64,000 nucleotides of DNA, taken from contig NC_081829.1 of the NCBI RefSeq assembly GCF_030867095.1, positions 46,869,036-46,933,035 of the forward strand, written 5' to 3'. Position 1 is the stretch's first letter. Each line of letters begins with the position of its first letter. Made by a program: the position numbers and the translations under genes. Under the pieces are notes generated by a model. The model ran no database searches, was not told the DNA's origin, and saw only the letters and a program-made list of their open reading frames with translations. Positions 37,077-51,392 of this stretch are shown in pieces. Source of the DNA: Alligator mississippiensis (taxonomy: Eukaryota > Chordata > Crocodylia > Alligatoridae).

Positions 37077-39375
37077 TTACTTCCCTGTTATTTAGGAGCC
37101 TTCGAACCTCTGTTGTCCATTTCCATAGTCAGATGTTCTCTTCAGAAGCATGTACATGCTGCTGGCACCAAAAGCAAACACAAGTTTTCAAATTCTTTAA
37201 CAGCATTTTTAATATTTCTTCTTTCCCTCCTTCCCCTTCATCTCCAAATGCTTTAAACTATTAGGAGTCCTGGTTTTCTTCCTGACAACTGTTTATATCC
37301 AGATTCTGCAATAATGTTTTTGTTTGTTTCTTGCCAAACATAACAAAATCCTATATAAACTGCTTTAGCAAAATAAAAATAATGGCTTATAAATGGTATT
37401 TAAATAGGCATTCATTTTCATCTACTGAACAAATACTGGGATAACTCCAAATAGTATGAGAGGTTGTAATTGCTGCATGATTCAAATCTCAAAAGCTAGA
37501 AATGTCAGCATTTCCAACTTGTTGTTTGACAGTGTTATTTATACTAGCTAATTGGAAACAAAAACCATGTTTCAACATAATAAATATAATAGAAAAATAC
37601 TTTATTTATATTAATGTATAAAATGGTATACAATCATATAGAATATATAGATTACATTTTAATAGCAATTGTATTCATATGTCATGAAACCATTTTCTCG
37701 TATCAAAGATGTAGTTTGTAAACTTCAAATAGTTGTATATCTGTTCCTGTTGTTCTTAAATGACTAATTAAAACAGATTTATGATGGAGATCATTCTGAT
37801 TAATAAAAGTTATAAATCATCAAGTCAATACACTGAAACAGCAAATATCACATAAATAAAAACAACACTTGTCCTTTACCTCCAAACTATTTAAAAATGT
37901 ATACTTCTTTAAAATCATGCTGAACCACCACATATAGTAAAGTACAAACATGATTGTTATATACTAGACTGTAAAAAAAGATCCTTTTCCTATTAAGATA
38001 GAAAGCAGGTGCTCTGTGTTAATACAAAATGGCAATTTAAATGAAACAGCATAATTTTTAAATGAAAAATGAAATTTATGATGCAACATAACCTAATTTT
38101 TCAGTTTTCCATAATTAGATTAATACTTTCCAGAACTAGTACAGTGACTTTCTAGTACAACTTGCTAACAATCCTTCTGTTAAACAGCCAACTCTACACA
38201 CAAATGATCTATTGCAAATAATGAGAAAATCCCCTTAATATAGTGTGCTGCTTTAAAAGTTAAAAAAGATGCTGAAATCCAATGAAAAATAGCTTTATCG
38301 TCTTATCTTTAGTAAAGAAGATGATTAGTATTACTCATCTTATAATCATGACACTTGAATATATACTGCATACATTATCTAACCAAAATATCTTATCATA
38401 ATGCAAGAAACTGTTCTCATCATTGTCATAATATAGATATTTGGCAATTATAGCACAGGAAATACTTCAACATTTTACAAAGTGCATGCTTCCAAAAGAG
38501 CTTTGGTAGTTAGAAAAGCAAAATCAGGCAAAATAAAGTGCAAAGTTAATACAGAAATAGAACTCATCATGTATGAATCATTTATTTTGCTGAATTTTAT
38601 TTCAGATACTATAAACCAACTGGTTTTAAAAGGACAACACCCAGGATCTTTATATCATGTCCACAGTTTTTTATAGTACCCTTTTACATGCCCAGTAAAA
38701 AAGCATCCCTTCCCTGCTCACTGTTTCTTTTTTGATTTCCCAAATAACACAGGTATTTTTTTTTCCCATTTCTAAAAACCACGCTTCCATTTAGCAGTTA
38801 TTTTACTACTTTAATTCTGCACCTACACCAGTTTGCTTCACTCCAATAATCTAGAGTCCATGGATACACTTGAAGCACATGGGAGCTACACCTACATATC
38901 TCATGGCAGAATTTGGTCACAGTGATTTAAGTTAACGTTGTTTCCCCTGATGGAGTAAATTCATTTTTAGGTCCTACAGAAGTATTTAATAATAGTGCAT
39001 GATATTTTTTTTTTGGTGACACAGAAGTGGATTTGTTTGTTGTGTGTAGGAATCTGGAGAGCATTCCCTGACATTTTATAAATGGTAAAATAGAGAAGTC
39101 TGATTGAGAGCCTAAACTACATCACAGTATCCTTTAACTTTATTATTACAGTGCACTTCAAACCTTCCCACCCCACCCCTAAAAGTGCAAGCCATTCGCT
39201 CCTGTTTACATACTCTTACACGTTGCTGTCCTCCACACCTGATAATATAACTATTAAAGTGCATCACAATCTCATTGTGTCCAATAACTGTGCAGAAACT
39301 TATACTTGTAAAACTATTTTTTTTGCTAGAGAAACAGTAGCACTGCATAACACAGAATTCCGATCTTCAGATTGT
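37077..39375. other. Convergent 3' UTR region of PHYHIPL-like and FAM13C
   Basis: AT-rich sequence between the two stop codons, without obvious transposons. Plus-strand AATAAA candidates occur near 37369 and 37577. On the minus strand an AATAAA (plus-strand TTTATT, near 37600) would end the FAM13C message after about 1.8 kb of 3' UTR. Exact cleavage sites cannot be set from sequence alone. Confidence 0.5.
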
Positions 39376-39543
<168 letters not shown>

Positions 39544-40446
39544 TTAATTTTTTTCACTGGAGATTAATGCATTTTATTTGTTTCTAATTTTCGACACCCA
39601 CAGATAATATGACAAGAGCAATAGGGAAGCAGGATTATACTAATGGCTATTAAAATATTGAATTGTGATAATAAGCTTACTGCACATAATTTCTTATCAA
39701 TGGTGTAATTGCTAATTCACTCTAAGATACGCAGACAAGGTGTTCCACAATTTTGGAAGATATGATTACCAAAGTACTGGCTGAAGCAGGCTGGAATGGG
39801 ATAGCAGGGAAGTCTGGAAGCATTTGAACTCTGTAGAAATTACCTTCATTTCACAGGGCCTCCACAATTTGTTCAGATCCCTGAGACTCTTTCAGGTTTG
39901 GGGCCCTTCATTTTTTTATCACGTTTTTTGGAGCATGTATGTTTGGAGCAAGTAGCTCTTCATTTCACCCTGCCCCAGATGTGGCCTGATGGATAGGTGT
40001 TATAGACATGAAAGCCCATTGATCTCAATAAGACACTAATTGCTTTCAACAAAACTTACTTAGACCCAGAAATTACAGAGCAGAAATTCCCAAGCCTTCT
40101 GACCCCCTACTACTTATTGATGATACTGTTCTGTTTGTGGAAGAGTACATGGAAGGATTGGTAAATATCACATTTTATTGATAAATATCACATTATATCT
40201 AAAATAAGATAGGCTAGTTCTATATTGTAGAATTACATTTTCACATCACATTATTTCTAAGAGCAAAGTGTGACGGTAGCAAATTTACATTGCTCAATTG
40301 CTTAAAAACTCCTGAATTCATTTGAGTTATCACACAGATAACAATTACTTAACTCACATCTTTCAGGTGAGTCACTCCTACATAAGAGCACATACTTTAA
40401 TGGAAACATATTAATAAGCTGAAATACATGAATGCAGTATTGTTTA

Positions 40447-41899
<1,453 letters not shown>

Positions 41900-43849
41900 G
41901 GGCATGTCCAGATGAGTGTGCACATGCCTCTTGCCCCGTCTCAAGCCCCTTTGAGATGCAGTTAGAGGCATATGCGGAAATGAAAAAACTCTCCCCGTGC
42001 TGCAAACTTAAAATTAGACCCCTGGGGTCTAAAAAAAAAAATTAAGTTAAAAAATGTGGGGCAGGAGATGCTCTGGCTGCCACAGTGTCTCTATGGTTGG
42101 CCACTTGCCCTGGTGCTGAAGCAGCTGCACTAGGGCTCCAGTGCCCATAAGTAAGGGGTCGGGGGGCTGGAGAAGGGGGGAGGGGATTATGGGGGGACCC
42201 CTGCTGGCTTCACCCACTCCCCTAGCCCTGCCCTGCCCCAGCCCTTCCCCCTGCCTGCCCCCATGATCCCTCCAATCCCTGCCCTGCCCAGCCCCAGTCC
42301 CAATCCCAGCCGCACCCACCGCAGCATCCCAAGTTTAAAACAAAACAAAACAAAACAAAACAAAACCAAACCCCCCCAGCACTTACTGGCAGTTTGAGCT
42401 GCTGTGTCACTGGGGCCCTGTCCACACAGTGTGGGGGAGAGGGACAGCCCCAGCTGAGGCTCTCCTTCCCCCTGCTGCCCTGTGTTGCCTGGGGCGGGGG
42501 GCTCTACCAGGAGGCCCCAGAGCCCCCCCAACCCCTGTTACTAGGGTGACTAGAGGCTTTTTTTTTTTTTTTTTTAAATGAAGGTGCCTGGGGTTGTGGA
42601 GGCAGCCATGGGGGTGCAATTGAGGGATAGGGTCAGGTGGGGCAGCCATTGGGGGGTCTGGGGGAGTGGAGGGTGGGGGATGGGGTAGCAATCAGGGTCT
42701 GGGGTGGGATATGTGGGCCTTCAGGACAGGTGGTAGCCCCTGCAGGGGCCATTTGGCCCCTGTTGAGGGACTGTAACCCCTGTGTGGGGCCATAGTCCCT
42801 GTGGGAGGGCAGTAAAATATATATTCATGTTTCATGAATTCATGAATACATGTATTTAGAGTTCACTTTATTATTATGACAGAGACACTGGTAGGCTCCC
42901 GCATTGCTTTAACATTGTAGATATATCAGTAGAATATTGTCCAACTGATTGCTGTCTCTGTCTCACTCTCTCTTTTTATAGTGGTCTTTTTTTTTTTTTT
43001 TTTTTAACTTGTGGAGGAACATGGATTTTGGGCTATTTTACACAGTGACTTTGGGATTTTTTTTTATCAGGGATTTTTCAGTTTTCCAATTGGGAACACC
43101 AGAATTCCTGCTAGGGAAGCCAGTGGCAGAACTCTTCCTGCTCAGAGCTGGCACCTTGGACCCAGCTGGCTTGGGCTGATCTCCAGGCCAAATGGGGCCA
43201 GAAGGACATGCTTTGACAATTCAAAGCAGGCCACCACACCCAGAACATCTTTTGGGCAATAGCTGCCCAGGTGGCTGAGCAGGAACTCACATGGCAGTAG
43301 TGCTGCACACAGGCCAACTCTGCAACCACAGTCCACTGGCAGCTGGCCCAGAAGGGCAGATTCCTCTACTGGCTGTGCAATTCCCATCCGGGTCTGGCAG
43401 GTGCGCAGCAGGTCACAGCCCGGCAGCAGCCTCTACTGCCAGACTGCTGCAGTGGGTAATGGGTGCAGGGAACTCTCAGGGCTGCTTCATCAGTCCAGCC
43501 GGCACAAGGGGTAGTGTCCCCAGGTACCAATTGGCTGGGCCCCAGAAGCTCCTGAGAGTGAGTAGCCCTGAGTTACTTACCAAGGCAGCTTTTTGTACTG
43601 TGGGGCCAGGACAGGGCAGCTTTTTATACTGCTGGGGACAGCACAGGTGCTGGCCCCGGGCTCTAGCTCTCCCTGGCTGCAAATCTGGGAGGAGCCAGGC
43701 AGAGTTATTTTGCCCCAAGTGGCACAATTTGCTCCATAACAAAGTGCATGCCTGAGCACGTGTGCTGAGGCAAAAAGCCCTGGGTCAAATTTGCACCGCT
43801 TCTATTTGAGCTACTGCAAGCACACATGCTTGCATGTGTGGATGCACCC
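41900..43849. mobile_element. Non-autonomous DNA transposon (1.95 kb) with GGG...CCC termini
   Basis: The left end GGGCATGTCCAGATGAGTG and reverse-complemented right end GGGTGCATCCACACATGC are related inverted repeats, flanked by TAT on both sides (41897-41899, 43850-43852). The termini resemble those of the elements at 61487 and 61981. The GC-rich interior contains an AAAAC pentamer run (about 42338-42366), two poly-T runs (about 42558-42576, 42987-43005) and many short open frames, none transposase-like. The 3-bp duplication suggests the PIF/Harbinger superfamily, but this is tentative. Confidence 0.65.
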
Positions 43850-44270
43850 TATGACTGTAAGCATAAACTAACCTCAACCACTATTGAAATTTCTTTATCT
43901 TAAATTATCTTGCAGTTGCCTCTAGGAATCTAAGTAGATACATTTCTGAAATAATTGATAAAAAGAGGTAAGTCAACAAATCTTTTATCTGTCATACCTA
44001 TTTATAATTATTTCCCTTACTTACTGATACTCCCCTGCCACTTTTTTCTGGACTTACGCCATTTTCTGTTTGAATTGCACACTGTACATGAAGCCACAGG
44101 TAAGTTCATCAAACAAGTATCCTGTATTTGTCTCCTCTCAAGCAAGCAAGTAACCAGTTCCTTGCATCTAGAGCCTCCAAGCTGCTCAGCTTGTCACAGT
44201 AAATATAGATCACGCTATACCTCCAGGATGTACAGAAAAGCTTTAAATGTAAGAAAATGGCAGCACTCAC

Positions 44271-44470
44271 ATTGTGGCCTCATGTAAGTTGGATAAAGAC
44301 AGGGCTGTTTGCTGGAATGCCTTCTTTTCATCCAAGGGTGAAATAACTGCAGGCTCATTTTCCTCGTGTGAAAAACATAGATGCTCCTCAACAGGAAAGC
44401 AAGATGCTGATCTGGATGATAGTTCCCGGTTGCTTTGAGAATGATCTTCATCTGAATCTTCTTCCTCCTG
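44271..44470 (-). CDS. FAM13C: FAM13C coding exon (acidic QEEEDSDED region)
   Basis: The 200-bp exon reads QEEEDSDEDHSQSNRELSSR at its start and SPLDEKKAFQQTALSLSNLH, EAT(M) at its end. I recall human FAM13C as QEEEDSDEDRPQGSQQ at the same point and PALSMSNLHEATM before PVLLDHL. The acceptor (TATTACAAG) and donor (AT/GTGAGT) are present. Length is 66 codons plus two bases, fitting the next exon, whose first base completes the Met codon. The middle is diverged, as this linker is in the family. The frame is open. Confidence 0.88.
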
Positions 44471-47400
44471 CTTGTAATATATAATGTCATTATCAGATCA
44501 ACTACCTGCACTATATCTTTGTAAATTAATGAGATGATTATTGTAATTAATTCAATTATCACCAGGTACATCTTTACTGAAATGAGGTGCAAGTATAAAA
44601 AAAATAAGGGCTAAAAATGTCTTGAAATTTTCTCACAAACTCTTGAAAGCATTATGTTATAAGGTAGCTTTCAACATGAATCTGATTTCTTTGGGTAGTT
44701 GTAACAATTAATTTATCAACGCTGATTAGTCATTTGAGTAAAATTTTGCATCAGTACGTGTTTAAACAAAAAAGACATTGATCACAATCCTTCGCCCCTT
44801 CTTCTCTTGCATGTAGTCTCACTGAGATCAACAATATTATGCACATGAATAGTGTGACATGACTATCCTTTGATAAATTCTCCATACAAGGAACCTGAAC
44901 TATTTAGCACTAAAAACAGGCTTCATAAATTAAAGTTTTAGTATGCATAAATCATTGTTTCAAAGTTATTTGTAGAGTTACAAATGTTAACAACCAAAAC
45001 AGAATGTCAATGACACCAAAATACAAATACCTGCCCTCCACATGCACACGCACTTTTAGCTGTTGTTTGTAACTAAAAAAAAAAAGTGTGAACAATTGCT
45101 CATTACAAATATACGCAAGGAAGCTTTACAAACATTCTGAAATAAAATATTTATTACAAAGTTAAATCCAGGATTTTCAACGTCATCTAAGAAGCTTATT
45201 GCCATGGCAATAAATCACCTGTTTTATGCTTATAAGAATACCCCTGCCTGAATTATTAAATACAGATACCAGGACTCAGGAATTAGTATTTTCTTTGAGA
45301 TGTGAGGAGTAATTTACAAAGGCCTAGTATCTGCTAACTTTGGTCATATGCAGTGATGTCTCACTCTGCGAAAAGTACCACTGAAATGCATGGAGAAAAT
45401 GTGTACAAAAAATGCAACACAGTGTCAGTGAAGATGGAAGACTCTGGACCAGTTTTTCTATAACAATAATTTTAAACGTATTTCACATGTTGCTCTATGT
45501 GCAACAACCGGAAATTGCAACAATATGAAACAACTGGAAACAACAACACGCAAATGCTCAGTGCAACAATCGGAACCAGAAATGTGGAAAGGAAGAGAAA
45601 GGCAAGCTGGGGATTTACTTTACTATGATGATACATTAATACAATATTGATTAAATTTTAATGTGTGTCACAGTGTTTATGAATGTATTTTTAACAAAAA
45701 ACTATAAAGACTTAAGTCTAAGATGACACCTAATAATTAGATTCTATATATGGAAAATGTATAAATTTGTTATCATTTTCTGGGTACTGGATCTAATTAT
45801 TGGAGGTTTGCCTTGAATTTGTCTCCTTCCCACTGCTACAGAAAAAAAAAAATAATCTGAGGGATCAGGTAGCCCCTTTGCTCTCTGCACCCCGAATTTT
45901 TCCTCCCTGCATCCCCTTCTTCCTCTTCTTACTGTAAGACCCTGTTCTCCGTGAGCAAATTTGAAAACACTGTCCTCGAGAGATACTTGTCATTTACATG
46001 TAGTATCCAGAGACTTTGCTCTTCCAAAATTGGTGTATTTTTACTTTTTTTAAACTGCCGCTAATTTTAGCACTGATACTCCATAACACACTTTTAAGCA
46101 GCATGTTTGTATCTACTTATACAAACTATGCATGGTATTATTCCAAAGTGAAAAGGCCGTATACCATATCATTTACTATTTAACTCATTGGGCTAGGCCC
46201 CAGGAAAGTCAACAGCATTTCAAGCCATGCTGACCCCACAGCTGAATACTGCTCAGTATGTCTGTGAACCCCATATACAAAGGATCCATGTGCTAATTAG
46301 TCTTCCACTCATGACAGGAATTGGGTCACAAGTGCTGAGATAATCCAAAAATGTATATACGGATGAGACGGAAGCAACCTGGTCCAGCTCTACTTCACAG
46401 AGGGCAGGGCCACGCTAATATGCACCAGGCTGAGAGAGGGGGCAACCCAGGGATTCAGGGTGAAACATTTGATGATGTTTGCTAGACTTTTAATTTAAAG
46501 CTGGTCAAGGAATAACTGGAAATGGCAAAGGAAGGTGCAGCTCAGCTGTGGAAGTAAAGTAGTAAAAATGTATTTAGTGTAGTGGCTCACCATGACCTGA
46601 AAAAGAATCAATGCTGAGGAGAACTGCATGCAAAGGATAATCTCATATATCTTATTCAGATGGGCTGCATTAAATAAACTTCGTGGTAGGATTCCATCAG
46701 CATTTTCTTGGCCTCTTTTGCTAAGATCAAGCTGAAAGCCTGATCGATGTTTTAACTCAAGGTATTTATGTCAGGGTGTAAGGAATGGAGAAAGGAAACC
46801 CAAAGCTTAAAATAACAGCAGTGGTGGCAAATAACCAGGAGGTGGAAGGTGAAAGGAAGAGGTAGAGAAGCAGAAAAAGAAAGACGATGAAGAAGATGGG
46901 AGCAACAGTAGAAATAGCAATAATGAGAGAGGCAGCAACAAAACAGGTGACAGGGAGTAGAACAAGGCCAGAGGGAAGATAGGCAGTGGAGAATAAGAGA
47001 TAGAATAAGAACAGGATGAGGTACATCAGCTGAGAGGCAGAAAGCAGCAGAAGTATAACGGAATGCTGACCCATCTGGAGTAGCATGGTGGGAAGACATG
47101 GAAGTTGCACTGAGAGATGTTAGGGAGGATCACAGACTGCAGATAAAAATAATATCAACCAATGCAGACAGAAGTGATGGATAACAAGGGATGCAGATGG
47201 GAGCAATCAAGACATGAGTACATAGATAAGGTTCTGTCTGTGATATTGGAGGTGGAGATGGAACATCTCACCACTCTGATTCCTTTCCAAAACAGAAATA
47301 CTTAGAGTTTACTTACTGGAACAGTTAAGAGTAGGAAAAATGTATAGCGGGAGACCTGAAAATGAGGGGGATGAGTCGGAATCAGAGCCAGAGAGTAGGC

Positions 47401-47699
47401 TCCTACCTTTAACTCCTTTGATCTCCAGCCCAGAATGGCGAGATAGAGGTGGAAAGTAGTGGGAAGGCCGGAAAATGGCAGTCTTTTTTTAATACAAAGG
47501 CCGTCAGGAAGCTTGCAAAAGTGACAGACATGGGGGGAGGGAGAGGGATGGGGAAGAGTCCACCACAGGGAGCAGCAGCTCTGGTGCACCTTAAAGGACA
47601 GTTGTGCTCTTTTTAAAACAAGCACAATAGCACTGATTATAGCATCAGGGACAAATGATCAGGGACAAATGAAAAAGCAGCTGGAGGCACACTACTATT
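44471..47699. other. FAM13C intron, mostly unassigned
   Basis: AT-rich sequence. A purine-rich stretch at about 46780-47100 gives long C/T-strand frames that are composition artefacts. Around 45490-45570 an AACAACNGGAAA-like motif recurs a few times. No supported exon or element boundary. Confidence 0.45.
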
Positions 47700-50585
47700 C
47701 AAGAATTCAGAGGTGAGAGCAAAGCAGGTGGAAGACATTATCAGACTGCAGTTAATGATATTATCAGGCAGGTAAGTAGCATTAGATGTTTTCAATTTAT
47801 ATGTACCACCAAAGCAGGAGGGGAGGAAGGCTCTGCTTAGAAAGCTAGCAGTTTACATGGTTAGAGGGAGCCTGTGGATAATAATGGAGGACTTTAATGG
47901 CATAATAGAAGTGGGTGACAGTACAGAGGAAGGGGGAGATGAAACTGTTCATCCAGATTATAATAGAAGAGTCACTAAGAGATGTGTAGGAAGGAGAGAA
48001 AGTTTTCACTAGATCATACCCAAGTGGAAAGAAACAGTCAAGAATTAACTCTGTGTTTGTATCTAAAGAAATAGACATAAGAAAAAAACCGTAATTGTGG
48101 CATCTAGTGATCACCAGGTGCTGAAGACGGAACTGAGCCCCACAAAGAAAAGGGGGTGTGGAAGTTAGAGGTGGACTTTTGATGGAAAGTGTGCTAACAC
48201 ATATATTATTGGGTCTGCAGGGTACTGCCCGTTCCTCTGGTTCTCTCCTGCCACGACTTTGATCTTATTAAGGGAGGAAAGAGATGGAGTGTTAATAGAT
48301 ACCTGCAGAGTAATGACGCTTGACCCGTCACGTGATTCCAGGTCCTTTATTCTCGTCTTTCTTTTACAGTGGCCCAGACCACAGGCAGCAGCCCGTCCCA
48401 CTTGCCCCCTCAGTCACACTCATGTTCTGGAGAGGATCACCAGCTTTGCAGTCCTAAAGTTAAGTACCAGCCGGTGTCCCGCGGTTCCAATTACCTCATT
48501 AGCAGCTCGCGTGAACAGTGCCTTTTATTCTTCACCGGCTGTTCCCCCTATGTGGGTAATGGTAACTTGCAGTCTTAACCCAGTCCCTCTGGGTGCGAGC
48601 CACTCCTGCATGTGGCTCAGCTTATTGTCTGCTAATTGCCTCGTTAGCTGTGGAAGCTCACCACATCTCTCACTGCCTCCCCATGGCTTGTGCTGGCTCG
48701 GCTCTAGGAGCTCCCTCGCTGCCAGAGCCGGCGCTTAGGATCCGGGACTGTCTCCCCCTTTGCTCTGGGATCGTTGCCAGCTTCCCATTTTGGGTCCCAA
48801 CCGGGGACCACCTCTCTATTTTGGTATGCCTTGGCCTGTCACTGCCCGGACCTGCGCCTTCTTTCCCCTCCAACTCACCATGGCAGCTGGAGTTCCGTCA
48901 CAGGCATCAGGCATCTCTACTGATCTGGCAGCTGTATGGTCCCTTCTCCACATCTCTCTGAGTCTCAACTCCGCGTCTTTCTCCGGGGCCTTGGGAAACC
49001 CCTCTCTTCCGGTGCCTGAAGGCATCTTTTCCAGGGCGTCGTCCTTCCTTTATTCCCAGAAGCCAGGTCCCATTGGCTTACCAGTGGTGTGGGGAGTCTC
49101 TCTCCCCCCTGCCACACCTGGGCATCGTGACTGCCAGCTGAGGGGATTTTCCCCAAGTAACAGGGCTCCAGTCAGGGATCCTGTTACAGCATACATCAGA
49201 GTATTGAGAAGTGATAGGGGCTAAACTAAATAGATTGAGAAGCACCATAGTTGGAGTGGGGAACTGGAGGGACTTGGAGAAGTTGAGCCTTCAAATAAGA
49301 AAAAGTGCTAGGAATCCCAAAGGGCATTGAAGACAAATACAGCATGGGAAAAGATGACAGCACGGATATAGCAAATACTTTGGTTATGGGCTGGAAGGAC
49401 ACTGTCCTTTGCCAGAAACATGGCAGCTATGAAGGCTGTGCCACTGCCAATTATTCTATATTGAGGAATTGTATTCCTACCAACATGGGAGCAGATAGCA
49501 AAAGTGCAGAGGGAATCTGGAATGCCAAGGACAAAGGTCGGTTAGAGCTGAATTGTACAAAGCAAGAGGAACGGGTGGTCCCAGTTTTTTTTTGTCTATG
49601 TGAAATATGTAAGTGTGGTGTGCAAGGGCAAGGGGAAAAAACACAGATCACCTTAAGCAGCTACAATGTTGAGGAAATTGGGAGTATAATCAGACCTCTT
49701 TGAAGAGTCCATGTGTGTGGCAACTGCTGATTCATTATGTCAGAATGGAAGGGTTCATGCAGGAATAAAATAGGCTGGAGGTCCTAAAGGATCATAAGAA
49801 GTTGATGAAAGTGGTAAAGAAGAGCTGGTGGGAAACTTTGCAGAAGGACAAGTGAAGAAGATATGGGGAGCAGTGATGCATAAGGAACAAAAAGGGGGGA
49901 ACATGTTGACCTAGTGTGGATGGTTGTAAGAAATATCTTGCTGGTGAGAGGTGAAGCATAAATGCAGCCTGATGAGTGCATCAAGGTGCCCAAGGAAGAG
50001 TTGTGGTGAACATATGGTGGGACATAGATTTTAGGAGTTTACATATGCAATGGTGGTGCGGGAAAGGATCTGCCACTTTCTGAGTGTCACCAAAATAAAC
50101 CTGTTGTTAGAACAGGACTGGTACTGTATCAACTCATATCAAAGGGACCAAATTAAATGTTACTAAGGACTTTATTAGCATGTGTTAAAACTAGTTTATG
50201 GAAAGTAAGAAACCTCTGGGTTTTTAAGGGTTTGGCTTTCTCTGGGGCTGCATACTACATTGATCAAGACAGAGAAGACGTGGAGGAAAAAGGACTGGAC
50301 ACACTTATATCGTTGTTTCACTGAATGAACAGAGATGACTGACGGAAGGGGCAGGTGGTTACTGAGGTTTTTCATGGGGTTCTGTATGAAGAAAAAGAAT
50401 TCTGTAAGGGTCTTTTGTGGAAATCTGATGTATGTTGTTTAAGGCTTTAATATATATAGTTGTATTTTTTTTGTATATTAGCTGTTTTTGCAATATGAAG
50501 TTTTGGTAAAAGAAAGGTGCTCAATATGTGAAGCTTGATAAGTGGAGAATGATATGTCTTTTTAATAAAATGTGTAAATAAGAAA
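47700..50585 (+). mobile_element. L1/Tx1-like LINE remnant with APE-type endonuclease, split by an LTR
   Basis: Around 47790-48010 the plus strand encodes LYVPPKQEGRKALLRKL then GSLWIIMEDFNGIIEVGD. About 48085-48125 encodes VIVASSDHQVLKTEL. These are the VPP, G/E-DFN and SDH signatures of apurinic-type endonucleases in L1- and Tx1-clade LINEs. The 3' end near 50585 has AATAAA (50564-50569) followed by A-rich sequence. Reverse-transcriptase motifs were not identified in between, and the frame has stops (e.g. near 48008), so the copy is decayed. It is interrupted at 48216-49188 by an LTR-like block. It is antisense to FAM13C. Confidence 0.5.
48216..49188 (-). repeat. LTR-like insertion in the LINE remnant (minus strand)
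   Basis: On the minus strand it starts TGTAACAGGATCCCTG and ends GTACCCTGCA, with AATAAAGGACC near 48348. It is GC-richer than its surroundings. The first nine bases equal those of the 10721-11175 LTR, suggesting related families. No target duplication was found, so the limits are approximate. Confidence 0.45.
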
Positions 50586-51284
50586 AAAGATTCCCATTAG
50601 TATGTTTGCCCCATCTGGGCCATGTGTTTTATAGTCATGCTCAGTGTTGGTTGCATTTGATGAACTTCATAGTTGGTTTCCATTACTAAGCAAATGCTGC
50701 ATTTGTCAGCAATTTGACAAGTAATTCATTTAATGCGGTTACCATGTATGCGAATATATATAAAAAAAAAAATCCTTGTCTTGTATTCAAGAAAATGCAA
50801 TAATACAGAGAACGGTATATTCGCAGAAGAGATATATACCGAATATACAGAAGATGGAATTAGGCAAGGAGCCTCCTGCATTTGTAGGCAAATATTTATC
50901 CAATGATTCCACAAACTACTTAAAACCCTCACACACAACCGCAAAACACAAAATCAGACACAATAATACCCTACAACATGCCTGCTTCTCTAAGAACAGG
51001 GAAGTAGCTGCTTAACAGGAAAGTAGCTGTTCTGTGTGTTGTATATTTATTGAGTTATAACAGTTAAAAGCTGAATGCCATCACAAACATTTAAACATTG
51101 ATTCAGCAACTGATGCACTATATAATGGCCCTTATTTCCAGGTTAAATCATGTAGTTTTTTTTACTATTTGTTTGAAATATCAACTTCATGCTGTCAATA
51201 TGCTCTTCATAAGCAATATGAGCATAAGGTCACAACACACCAAAATCAGTATCTATCGTAGTTTCTTTACCAAGCTATTACTTA

Positions 51285-51392
<108 letters not shown>

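Noticed and set aside
42047-43759. Several open frames of 80-154 codons
   Set aside because: GC-rich interior of a non-autonomous DNA transposon; both strands open, no motif.
48259-49224. Open frames of up to 159 codons on the plus strand
   Set aside because: They lie antisense in the GC-rich LTR-like block and have no recognisable domain.
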